64,000 bases of DNA, taken from Palsa-504 sp963790065 (lineage in GTDB: Bacteria > Actinomycetota > Actinomycetes > Streptosporangiales > Streptosporangiaceae). The stretch covers positions 1-64,000 of the forward strand of contig CAWBNK010000025.1 of the NCBI GenBank assembly GCA_963790065.1, given 5' to 3'. The translations under genes and the position numbers were made by a program. The notes beneath the pieces were generated by a model that saw only the letters and a program-made list of their open reading frames with translations, was not told the origin of the DNA and did not search any database. Shown piece by piece: positions 55,018 to 63,349 of this stretch; within the stretch, counting starts at the first letter, position 1; every line of letters begins with the position of its first letter.

Positions 55018-55887
55018 ATGAGGCTTGGTAGGCGCTTCGTCTTCCTGGCCGTGATCATGGCGCTGCTCGGGGGCCTCGGCTCCCTCACGGCGTCCGCGGC
55101 CCGGGCGGCCATGGCCCCCGAGTCCGGTGACGGCTTCGTGCGCTGCGCCAACCTGTCCCCGGGCTCGCCGGAGGCGGACATCTACCTGATCCCCTTCGAC
55201 AATTCCAGCCAGCAGACGGTGCTGCGGCATGTCGACTACGGCGAGGTCTACAGCTACATGCCGGTCAGCCCCGGCCAGTACACGGTGGCGATCCGCGCGG
55301 CGGGCGCCCCGGCCTCGAGCCCCCCGGTGGTGTCGGCCAACTTCATGGTGGCGGCCGGGACCAATTACACCTTGGCCAGCATCGGCTCGTCCAGCGCCCG
55401 GCGGGTGGAGGTCCTGCAGGACCAGATGAGCGCCCCTAAGGGCAGCGCCCTGGTCCGGGTCTTCCAGGCGTCGCTGAAGCAGCACCTGGTCACGGTCAGC
55501 GACGAAAGTGGCACCCTGGCCTCCCAGCTGGCCTTCGGCTCGGCCACCCCCTACATGACCGTCAAGCCGGGGACGCAGACCATCAAGTTCAGCGCGTCGG
55601 GCGACCAGACCTCGATGTCGGTCACGCTGGCCGCCGGATCGGTCCACACCATCGTGGTCCTGGACGGTTCTTCGGGCCTGGAGGTCGACACCCTGACCGA
55701 CGCGGCCAGCAGCACGGCCGCGCCTTCCGGCGGCGCCGCCACCGGCTTCGGCGGCATGGCCCCGCACTTCATCGCCGGGCAGACCCAGCCGTGGCCGGCC
55801 ACCCTGGCCGGCGGGCTGCTGCTGATCGCCTTCGGCATCATCGGACTGCGCCGCTCCCGCCGCACCGTCACGGTCACGCGCCACTGA
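55018..55887 (+). CDS. DUF4397 domain surface protein
   Basis: A 289-aa exported protein. The signal peptide MRLGRRFVFLAVIMALLGG (cleavage near SAARA) is followed by two DUF4397 beta-domains: VRCANLSPGSPEADIYLIPF with SYMPVSPGQYTVAIR, and ALVRVFQASLKQ with PYMTVKPGTQTIKF. The C-terminus has a Ser/Ala/Gly linker, a membrane span (ATLAGGLLLIAFGIIGL) and a basic tail RRSRRTVTV. That is a sorting-signal shape without an obvious LPxTG. ATG 55018 follows GGAAAGGGG and fits the signal peptide; ATG 54835 would add a 61-aa tail before it. Likely substrate or partner of the sortase. Confidence 0.85.
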   Translation: MRLGRRFVFLAVIMALLGGLGSLTASAARAAMAPESGDGFVRCANLSPGSPEADIYLIPFDNSSQQTVLRHVDYGEVYSYMPVSPGQYTVAIRAAGAPASSPPVVSANFMVAAGTNYTLASIGSSSARRVEVLQDQMSAPKGSALVRVFQASLKQHLVTVSDESGTLASQLAFGSATPYMTVKPGTQTIKFSASGDQTSMSVTLAAGSVHTIVVLDGSSGLEVDTLTDAASSTAAPSGGAATGFGGMAPHFIAGQTQPWPATLAGGLLLIAFGIIGLRRSRRTVTVTRH

Positions 55888-55927
55888 GACGCGGCCTTCC
55901 GCTACCCCGGGATTCCCGGGATTTCCG

Positions 55928-57649
55928 CTACTGACGTGGGGTGGGCCGGTGGCTCGCCGGGCCGGCCTGCGGGCTTGCTGGCGCAGGCGGCCGGCGGTGA
56001 CCGTTCAGTCCTGCCGTGGTAGACCCGGCCGCCGCCTTCGCCTTGGTCCTGACGGCCGGCGGTCCGACGGGGTCCGTGGTGTAGTCGGCGGGCCGGGTCT
56101 CGTCGTACCCGTCCTGCATCTTGATCCAGCGGAAGACGACGGTGAGCAGGGCCGACACGATCAGGTTGAGGATCAGCGCGGTGATTGCGATGTAGGTGGT
56201 GTGCCCGAGCACCGGCGCGGAGGAGCCGCCGAAGTGGGCCTGGCCGCCGCCGGAGGTCCGGTACGCCTGAATCGTGCCGTAGGCCATGCCCGCGGCCCAG
56301 CCGATGATCAGCGCGAAGCGGTGGAACCAGCGCGTGTACAGGCCGACCACGATGGCGGGGAAGGTCTGCAGGATCCAGATCCCGCCGAGCAGCTGCAGGT
56401 TGATCGAGAACGTCCGGTTCAGCTCCAGGGCGAAGCCCACCGCGCCGACCTTCATCAGCAGCGAGGCCAGCCGGGCCACCCGGGTCTCCTGGGCGGGCGT
56501 GGCGTAGGGCCTGAACAGCTCCTTGTAGATGGTCCGGGTGAACAGGTTCGCCGCGGCGATCGACATGACCGCCGCCGGGACGAGCGCGCCGATGACAATG
56601 GCGGAGTAGCCGATGCCCGCGAACCAGCTGGGGAACATGTGCGCGAACAGCAGCGGCACCGACAGCTGCGGGTTGCCGCCGTCCGCCTTGACGCCCGCGT
56701 TCACCGCGGGGTCGGCCCGGGCCAGGTACCCGAACAGCGCGATCAGCCCGAGGACCAGGGTGTAGGCGGGCAGCATGGCGGCATTGCGCCTGATCACGTC
56801 GCGCCGCTTGGCGGCGAACACCCCGGTGGTGGCGTGCGGGTACACGAACAGGGCCAGCGCGGAGCCGAGGGCCAGGGTGGCGTAGGCCCATTCGCCGGCC
56901 GGCATGACCACGATGCTGCCGTAGGGCTTGCCGGTCGCCGGGTTGACCGTCTTCAGGTGGGCCGAGGAAACGCTGAAGATGTGCCCCCAGCCTCCCAGCC
57001 GTCCCGGGATATACAGGATCGCGACGATGACCGTCACGTAGATGAGGATGTCCTTGACGAACGCGATCAGGGCCGGCGCGCGCAGCCCGGCCAGGTAGGT
57101 GTAGGCGGCCACCACGGCGAAGGCGATGAGCAGCGGCAGGTCCCGCAGGAACGCGTTCCCCGAGGTCCGGCCGATCCCCATGACGGTTAGTACGGACTCG
57201 ATGCCCACCAGTTGCAGCGCGATGTAGGGCATGGTGGCCAGGATCCCGGTCACCGCGACCGCCAGTCCGAGGCCCTGCGAGCCGTGCCGGCCCCGGACGA
57301 ACTCGCCGGGCGAGACGTACCCTCGCGCCCGCGCCACCGACCACAGCCGCGGCGCGAAGATGAACACGATCGGGAAGACCATGATCGTGTACGACAGTGC
57401 GTAGAACCCCGACGCGCCCGCGACGTAGACCAGCGCCGGCACGGCGATGAAGGTATAGGCGGTGTAGATATCGCCGCCCAGCAGGAACCAGCTGACAAAC
57501 GTGCCGAACCCCCGGCCGCCCAGCCCCCACTCGTTCAGCTGCATCGGATCCTCCGCGGGGCGCCAGCGCGCCGCGGCGAAGCCGATGCAGGTGACGATCA
57601 GGAACGAGGCGAGCAGGATGGCAAACGAGACCGCGTTGAAATGGTTCAC
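55928..57649 (-). CDS. Sodium:solute symporter, monocarboxylate (MctP-like) type
   Basis: A 573-aa transporter of the SSS family with about 13 membrane spans. Family blocks include EWGLGGRGFGTFVSWFLLGG, YTAYTFIAVPALVYVAGASG, RGRHGSQGLGLAVAVTGI, YTYLAGLRAPALIAFVKD and YPHATTGVFAAKRRDVIRRN. The C-terminal ~55 residues are a disordered basic tail. The DUF3311 gene upstream overlaps its start (ATGA-type, 4 bp), the standard arrangement for monocarboxylate/pyruvate carriers. Substrate probably a short carboxylate such as lactate, pyruvate or acetate. Confidence 0.92.
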   Translation of the reverse strand: MNHFNAVSFAILLASFLIVTCIGFAAARWRPAEDPMQLNEWGLGGRGFGTFVSWFLLGGDIYTAYTFIAVPALVYVAGASGFYALSYTIMVFPIVFIFAPRLWSVARARGYVSPGEFVRGRHGSQGLGLAVAVTGILATMPYIALQLVGIESVLTVMGIGRTSGNAFLRDLPLLIAFAVVAAYTYLAGLRAPALIAFVKDILIYVTVIVAILYIPGRLGGWGHIFSVSSAHLKTVNPATGKPYGSIVVMPAGEWAYATLALGSALALFVYPHATTGVFAAKRRDVIRRNAAMLPAYTLVLGLIALFGYLARADPAVNAGVKADGGNPQLSVPLLFAHMFPSWFAGIGYSAIVIGALVPAAVMSIAAANLFTRTIYKELFRPYATPAQETRVARLASLLMKVGAVGFALELNRTFSINLQLLGGIWILQTFPAIVVGLYTRWFHRFALIIGWAAGMAYGTIQAYRTSGGGQAHFGGSSAPVLGHTTYIAITALILNLIVSALLTVVFRWIKMQDGYDETRPADYTTDPVGPPAVRTKAKAAAGSTTAGLNGHRRPPAPASPQAGPASHRPTPRQ

Positions 57650-57909
57650 CGGCGCAAACCCCCGCCAGGTCCGGAATGGGCCTCAGGGACCGGCGTCTTG
57701 CGCAGCAGCAGGTAGCAGATCCAGCACAAGACGGCCGTCAGCGGTACCCAGATAAGCTGGTACCAGTAAAAGAATGGAAAGGGCCCCAGCTTCGGCAGCG
57801 AACGCGCATACAGCGGGACCCACAACGTGCCCGCGATCGCGATGGCCAGCAGCGCGGTGACGGTGCCCCAGACCGCCGGGCTCTTTCCCTTGACGGTGTG
57901 CTGCCCCAT
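57646..57909 (-). CDS. DUF3311 small membrane subunit
   Basis: An 87-aa protein with two membrane spans (VWGTVTALLAIAIAGTLWVP and FFYWYQLIWVPLTAVLCWIC) joined by LYARSLPKLGPFP, the DUF3311 signature (LGPFPFFYWYQ). DUF3311 proteins accompany SSS-type carboxylate symporters and are needed for some of them. It is the first gene of this two-gene unit. Confidence 0.92.
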   Translation of the reverse strand: MGQHTVKGKSPAVWGTVTALLAIAIAGTLWVPLYARSLPKLGPFPFFYWYQLIWVPLTAVLCWICYLLLRKTPVPEAHSGPGGGLRR

Positions 57910-58564
57910 CGCCGCCTCCCCAAAGCCTGTGCGCGCTCACAACCCAGAACATGACAGCACCAAGGGCCGTCCCCCCGGTTAACCGCCGCCGCCGCGCCGC
58001 GCAAGTGCGCTCCGGGATTGTGCCTCACCATGCTGCCCTAAACCGCCTCCAGCCACAGGGTTTTCTTCTGAATTAGAAGCAAATGCCTGAATCCGCGAGA
58101 CGCCCCAGAATTGCGCCGCCGATCGCCGTCACCGGCCAGATGTGACCCCGCCGCGTCGGCGTCCCGCGGCACCGATCCGGCAAGCAGCCCTCCATTCCGG
58201 CCTTCGCCCCCGCCCAGGCCTCAGCCGCCGCGGTGTTATGACATGAAACTCCGGTTCCAGCACACCCCAGGGGCATCAAACCCGGGTTTCATGCCTGGAA
58301 GCCTGGCTTGCCGACCCGACGGCGATGCTGGTGCTGCGGATGGGCCGGGCGGGGTCTGCGTGGCACCCTGCATGTGCCCGAGCTGGTGCCACTGTGCCGT
58401 GAGTGACCTAGACCCCCAGGGCCGTGCCACCAGCACGCCAGAAATACGCTAAGCTCTCCTACGCTGGTCGGCGCGCCCGTCAGGTTGTGTGACTCGATCA
58501 GCATGGTGCTTGACCTGAGGACCTGCAATAGGTGCAAGATCCCAGGCCGGACAAGTGAAGACTC
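57910..58564. other. 655-bp non-coding region before tRNA-Thr
   Basis: No protein-like frame. It contains the inverted repeat at 58242-58293. Base composition becomes mixed toward the tRNA. Confidence 0.6.
58242..58293. repeat. CATGAAAC inverted repeat
   Basis: CATGAAAC (58242-58249) and GTTTCATG (58286-58293) are perfect arms, extended by CCGG/CCGG-like bases inside with one or two mismatches. The shape is like the other intergenic hairpins but the sequence is distinct. Confidence 0.4.
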
Positions 58565-58640
58565 GCCCCGTTAGCTCAGTCGGCAGAGCGTCTCCATGGT
58601 AAGGAGAAGGTCTACGGTTCGATTCCGTAACGGGGCTCCA
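58565..58640 (+). tRNA. tRNA-Thr (anticodon GGT)
   Basis: The acceptor GCCCCGT (58565) pairs with ACGGGGC (58630-58636). The D arm has GCTCAGTCGGCAGAGC, and the anticodon stem TCTCC/GGAGA encloses loop ATGGTAA with anticodon GGT. The T arm is TACGG-TTCGATT-CCGTA. CCA is encoded at 58638-58640. It reads ACC (and ACT) threonine codons. It also marks the boundary of a decayed island, as tRNA genes often serve as integration sites. Confidence 0.97.
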
Positions 58641-59726
58641 CAAGGAACTACCTGCAAGGCCAGGTCAGAAGCTCTCTGGACAGCTCTCATCCTACGCTGC
58701 GGATGGGAGCTGTTGCCGTATTGGGAGGAATCTGGGAGATCGGCTTTCCTGCGAGCCCTTCTGGGGGGACTTCTGGGGCAGGCCACGGCCAGCGTCTACA
58801 GGCCGGGCAGGTCGCGGACGCGCTCCTGCCGACGCCGAGTTTCGAGCACTTAGGCTCGGCACCTGGCTCGAACACCCCGCTCCGCGCCGGGGAGGGTGCG
58901 TAGCGGCCGCGGTCATGGCCTTGACCGCGGCGCCGTTCAAACAGGACATCGACCTGCTAATCGAGGGACTGCAATTCGCGGCGCAGAGGCAGCAGGCCGA
59001 GGCGCGGCCGAAACCGGCCGTCGGCTTGCTCGGGGTGCGGCCTTGGCCATCAGCCTCGGCTCGTTCCGCAGCTAGGCCGACCCCAGGATCTTCTGGCCCA
59101 GCTCCGCCTCGATTCGACTAACGCACGGCCCTGGCGTACCGGGGAGGACGTCGCCGTTAAGGATCGCGGTCAGGTACTGGGCCTCGCTATCGGACCGCTA
59201 GGTTGATGTTCAGCATAGCTGGAGATCGCCGCAGGTCACGGCGTTCCGCAACTTGACATCGCGGTGTTAGCGGAATTTAACCCACGGAAGCAGCGAGCGC
59301 GTGCGCTGAGCAGTGAAACACCGACCACGGACCTCCCATGGAAACAGCCCGGCGCCTCGCTCCGGCCGCCGGTGACGTCACAGTTGGCCGGCCGCTAGCT
59401 TACCTCACCATCTTCCGCGGCGCCGAGCAGGCTTCGGGATCTCAGGGCGGAGAAGGCGACGGCCCGCGTCGGAGGCCATTGTGCAGCGCGAGCGGCGTCG
59501 CCTCGTGCCCCCGCGGGCTCTTGAGGAACCTACTACGAGTCGTCTCGTCGGCGACGCTCGCGTAACTGTGGTGCGTCGTACTCCACGACTCGCGCCCCGT
59601 GCACAGAAACTGCACACCGCGGGCGTAGGGCGCCAAGACAAGGGGAAGACAACGAACCTGGCACGGCTGCGACGTAGGGAGTGCGCTCGGAGATCGATGA
59701 CGTGTTCGTGGCCGAGGAGGTGATCG
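58641..59726. other. 1.1-kb region after the tRNA without recognisable intact gene
   Basis: No frame reads as a real protein and several stop codons interrupt each. On the - strand about 59084-59199 reads YLTAILNGDVLPG and SRIEAELGQKILG, which weakly recalls the end of a small helix-turn-helix protein, followed by stops. I regard the whole as degraded DNA of a former island. Confidence 0.5.
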
Positions 59727-60002
59727 ATGGCGGACGGCAGTGCGATCGAGTGGACCGAGCGACCTGGAACCCGACCACCGGGTGCGACCGCCTCTCGGCA
59801 GGGTTGCGATCACTGCTACGCGCTCACCTTGGCGAAGCGGCTCAAGGCAATGGGTGCACCGAAGTACCAGAACGATGGCGACCCACGCACGTCGGGCCCG
59901 GGGTTCGGGGTCACCATCCACCCCGAGCTGCGGAGTCCCTACGGCTGGCGGGAGCCCCGTGTGGTGTTCGTGAACTCGATGAGCGACCTTTCTGACGGGT
60001 AA
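59727..60002 (+). pseudogene. Phage Gp37/Gp68 (DUF5131) family remnant 1
   Basis: ATG 59727 begins MADGSAIEWTE, the family N-terminus. The expected ATWNPTTGCDRLSAG continues one base out of frame (-1 near 59759) and returns to frame after an extra T near 59812, where CDHCYALTLAKRLKAMG and YQNDGDPRTSGPGFGV, typical of the family, are in frame again. The frame ends at FVNSMSDLSDG with a TAA, although full proteins run ~250 aa or more. The paired shifts replace the first cysteine, so this is dead. Confidence 0.8.
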
Positions 60003-60126
60003 CGTCTTGCAACGCTCGTTTTCCTCGTCAGATGGCATGTGTCACGGTGTTGGCGTGTGCGACAGGTGTCGCGCACGCAGGATGCCGCATGGGGGCTGGC
60101 CCAGTTCTGTGGATAAACCTCCCCGG

Positions 60127-60936
60127 TCACGGGCTGGCGGGAAAGCGGTGGAGCAACAGTCGTGCCGTCGCTGTGATGACATGCAACCGGAAGCGAGTCT
60201 CCTCGGCGTTCGACCTTCCGGTGCGAGCCCTTTGTGTGAGTCATCGCCCACAGGCCCTTGAGCATCTCTCGCCGTCGCCACCGGCCAGGTGTGTGTTTGT
60301 TCGGAGATAGCTGATGGCGTTCGTGCCGTCGCCTGCTTTAGCAGGCCTGACGTAACTGGTGTGGTCTTCGGCGAGACGCATCACTTCTCTTCCAGCGCGC
60401 TCCTGAGCTGGCCGTTGGCGGACTCGTTGTGCATTCGAAGGTCTCAACGGCCTGCCGGTGGGGGTTGACCGCGACGTCGTAGCCACGCGACGTGAGCTCG
60501 TGCTCCAGGGCGCTGATCTCGGCGGCCACGGAACTCGGCCGCCGCAGCGGCAGGAGTGGAGCGGCGGTGTTGTCGCCCGGTGGGATCGAGGCCGGAGGTG
60601 ACCTCGTAGCCGCAGCAGCGGGCCGCGCAGTCGCTTCTCTCCTCCGCGACATACGGTAGGCGCGTTTCTCCGCGATGAGCCGGGCGAAGCGCAGCAGGTT
60701 GCTGTGCGCCTTCGGAACTCCGGCTCGGCTGCGGTCCGTGTGCCCAGGAGAATGTTCTGCAGGGCCCGGACGATTTCGTCGCCATGACCGGTCTTCAGGA
60801 AATCGCAGCGCATCGTCGAGGTCCCGAGCTGGTCCGGTTGCCGAACAGCTCGTCGGGAGTCCACCAGCAGGCCCAGGGTCGGGAGCGACAGCGTGCGCAT
60901 GCCGTCCAGTGTTCCGCCGGGCCAGGACGCGGGCAT
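60127..60936 (-). pseudogene. Degenerate copy 1 of a paired unknown gene family
   Basis: Pieces in different frames match copy 2 (60991-61827): EISALEHELTSRGYDVAVNPHR with AVE, then ESANGQLRSALEE, LKGLWAMTHTKGSH, and RFRLHVITATARLLLHRFPASP before a stop at 60127. At least three frameshifts lie between these blocks. The family is not named by me; the helical E-rich pattern followed by a GLWxMxHTxGSH block recalls HEPN-type RNase proteins but no RX4-6H motif could be confirmed. Confidence 0.55.
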
Positions 60937-60990
60937 GCGTATTTAACTTTGCCGCGGCTGGAGTGGTGCGCTCGGCGGAAGTGCCGGCTG

Positions 60991-61827
60991 TCAGCTCGCG
61001 GCAGGGAAGTGCTTGAGCAGGAAGCGCGCGGTGGCAGTGACCGATCTGCATGCGGAAGCGGGCTTCACCGGCGTCGGACTGGCCGGGTGCGGCCCGTAGT
61101 GTGGATCATGTCCCAGAGTCCTTCAAGGAGCTCCCGCCCTCACTCTCGGGAAGACGACCAGCTCGCACGAGATGATTGATCGCCCGTCCGCCCTGGCTGG
61201 CTCGCGGCTGCCCTGGGCTCGGCCTGGCAACGCGCTGGTAGTCGGCGTAGTCGACGGCCAGACGCGTGACAAGATCCTCGAGCGCGGTGCGGAGTCGCCG
61301 TTGGCCGACTCGTACTTCTGGTTCAGGAGCCCATGGACGGCCTTCTTGTAGTGGTTCAGCGTCGTTGTATAGCCGCGCGCCGCGAGCTCGGCCTGAGCGC
61401 GGTGATCTGCGACGGCAGCGGGACCTGGGTGGGATCGGATGGCAGGATCTGGTAGCTAGCCCTGGGCATGCCAAATGGATCATCACTTTCCTCAAGTTCC
61501 CACGTCAGCTCGTAGCCGTCGGCGCGGAGGGCCTCGCGAAGATCCCCGAACCAGGCCGTGCTCTCTCTGATCAGGGACGATTGTCGACCACAAGCATGTG
61601 AACGTCAGAAGATCCCGTTGGGCTGCGGTGTTGCCGTTCGCGGCTCTTTCCTGTGCGGCAATGAGGTGGCTCCGAAGCAAGCCCGGCTTGCTGTCCTCGT
61701 ACTCCTCCTCAGCTCTCCAGCGATACAGGTTAGCGCTCATCAGCAGGGGGATGAGTTCCCGCCGTCGGAGGCCGCCCGCTGCCGCCTCGATCAGGACACC
61801 AAGTACCGGGTCCGACAGTGCCTCCAT
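60991..61827 (-). pseudogene. Degenerate copy 2 of the same unknown family
   Basis: Begins MEALSDPVLGVLIEAAAGGL at 61827 and carries WFGDLREALRADGYELTWEL. After a lost base come ELAARGYTTTLNHYKKAVHG, LLNQKYESANG and, after another shift, LRTALEDLVTRLAVDYADYQR. Then come GRAINHLVRAGRLPE, GLWDMIHTTG and finally VTATARFLLKHFPAAS before the stop at 60991. At least four single-base shifts split it. It is the better preserved of the tandem pair. Role in the original island is unknown; defence association is a guess. Confidence 0.6.
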
Positions 61828-61901
61828 GTGAGCCAGTCTTCCAGGCCGACCAGAGCGCAGGTAAGCGTCCGGATACGGCGGGAGATGTCGTCAGCGACAT
61901 T

Positions 61902-61922
61902 ACCTCGATCGAGTGGACCGAT
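61902..61922 (+). pseudogene. Vestige of a Gp37/Gp68 N-terminus (remnant 2)
   Basis: The seven codons TSIEWTD reproduce the invariant start of DUF5131 proteins, but the following sequence does not continue as the family. It may be a recombination scar between two family copies. Confidence 0.35.
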
Positions 61923-62054
61923 CTTCTCTGCACTTTCACCGGCCCGCGCAAGGCCTTCCATGAACTTTCCGTGATTACTTTCCGTGACTGTCGCGGGGTG
62001 CGCGCGAGTGCCGAGTTCACCCGTTTCGTGTCGAGGTTGCAGCGGGACCTGGCG

Positions 62055-63058
62055 TCAGTCGGACTCGTCGTCGGCCGCGTCGGGATCGACCAGGTTGTCG
62101 TGTGTGATGGTGACAGGGGCCGGCTTGCCGAGCTTGCTGGCGCTCGCGACGGGCGGCAGCGCGCGGACGGCGATGAGGTAGACGCGGGTGCCTGCAACGG
62201 TGATGCGGGGCGGCCAGAGCTTCGTGTCGTCGTCGCTGGGCAGGTTGAGCGGCTTGCCGGAGAGGTTGATGATTACCAGGTAGGCGACTTGCTTGCCGTA
62301 GTCGCCGGCGTAGGAGATCGCCTGGTGGATTCCGGAAGCCAGGTGACGCTTGCCTCGGCTGGAGTCGAAGAGCTTGACCTCGCAGACGAGCGGGTCGTCG
62401 GTGTCGAGGTCGGTGAGCACGTCGGACTCGCCGGACGCCGACTTGGCCTGGAGAAGGGCATGTTGATGCCATCGGCGAACAGGAAGCGGCGCAGGTGGGT
62501 GTCGTAGACCTCCTCGGCCTTCCGGGGATCTCGCATGGCCTGGTCGTGGAGGTCCTTGCGGTCGAACCACTCCACGAGGTGGACGTAGCGCTGCAGGACA
62601 TAAAGGATGCTGCTTTCCTCGCCGACGCGCTCGCTGAGGTAGTCGAACAAGGGCCGCAGGATGCGTCCAGCCAGGTCACGCCACATGTCATTAATCTGCC
62701 CGGTCGCGCTGAGGGCCGACGTGTAGTTGATGACCATCCGGTCGGCGGCGGCGGGGTCGCTGTCCTCGGCGGCGATGCGGCGCATGAGCTGCCAGATGAG
62801 GAACGCGCGGCCGGCCTCGGTCTGGCTCGGCCAGCGGAACGCGTAGGCGCCGCCAATGAGCGCGGACGCAAGGGCCTCGGGATCAAGGTCCGGCTCGGCC
62901 TGCTCGGCCCCGGAGAGGATGGCGCGCAGGGCCGGCTGCTTGTCGATCCAGTCGGTCACGAGGAAGACCTCGTGGCTGGCGTCCTCACTGTCGGCGGCCA
63001 GGAGGCGCCGCAGCCGGGCGCGGAGGCTTACCTGCAGATCCTGCTGGTATCTCACCAC
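62055..63058 (-). pseudogene. Putative PD-(D/E)XK nuclease-like protein, frameshifted
   Basis: From GTG 63058 (AAGGAG upstream) the frame encodes ~200 residues: MVRYQQDLQVSLRARLRRLL, VFLVTDWIDKQPALRAIL, INDMWRDLAGRILRPLFDYL, SSILYVLQRYVHLVEWFDR and EEVYDTHLRRFLFADGIN. After a one-base loss near 62441-62458 the other frame continues SASGESDVLTDLDTDDPLV, CEVKLFDSSRGKRHLASG and IHQAISYAGDYGKQVAYLVI to a stop at 62055. ESDVL...CEVK fits the D-x(n)-ExK nuclease core. Corrected, it is a ~330-aa protein. Restoring the base would give an apparently intact enzyme, so it may be recently broken or an assembly error. Confidence 0.6.
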
Positions 63059-63349
63059 AGCTCCTTGAGCGCGTCTTCAATCTGCTGTTTGATGTCCCGG
63101 CGAGCGTTCTGGAAGCTCCCGTCCGCATCGACCAGCCAGACACGGACCCGGCAGCACGGGCAGGTGACTGCGGTCTGCGCGACGATCTCAGCTCCGGTGA
63201 CCCAGAGAAGGTACTCGCATCGGGGCACTCGACCTCGATGTCAGCGTGCAAGAGCTGGGTCTCCGGCGACCGGCCATCCGCCAATCATGCCGGATCCGCA
63301 GCCGTAGTGCCGGTAAGGCGCTCGCTGCCCAGGTGCAAGGAGCGAACCG

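Noticed and set aside
62017..62886. A 289-aa - strand protein in a third frame
   Set aside because: Arg/Pro/Ser-rich shadow of the two conserved frames of the nuclease-like gene.
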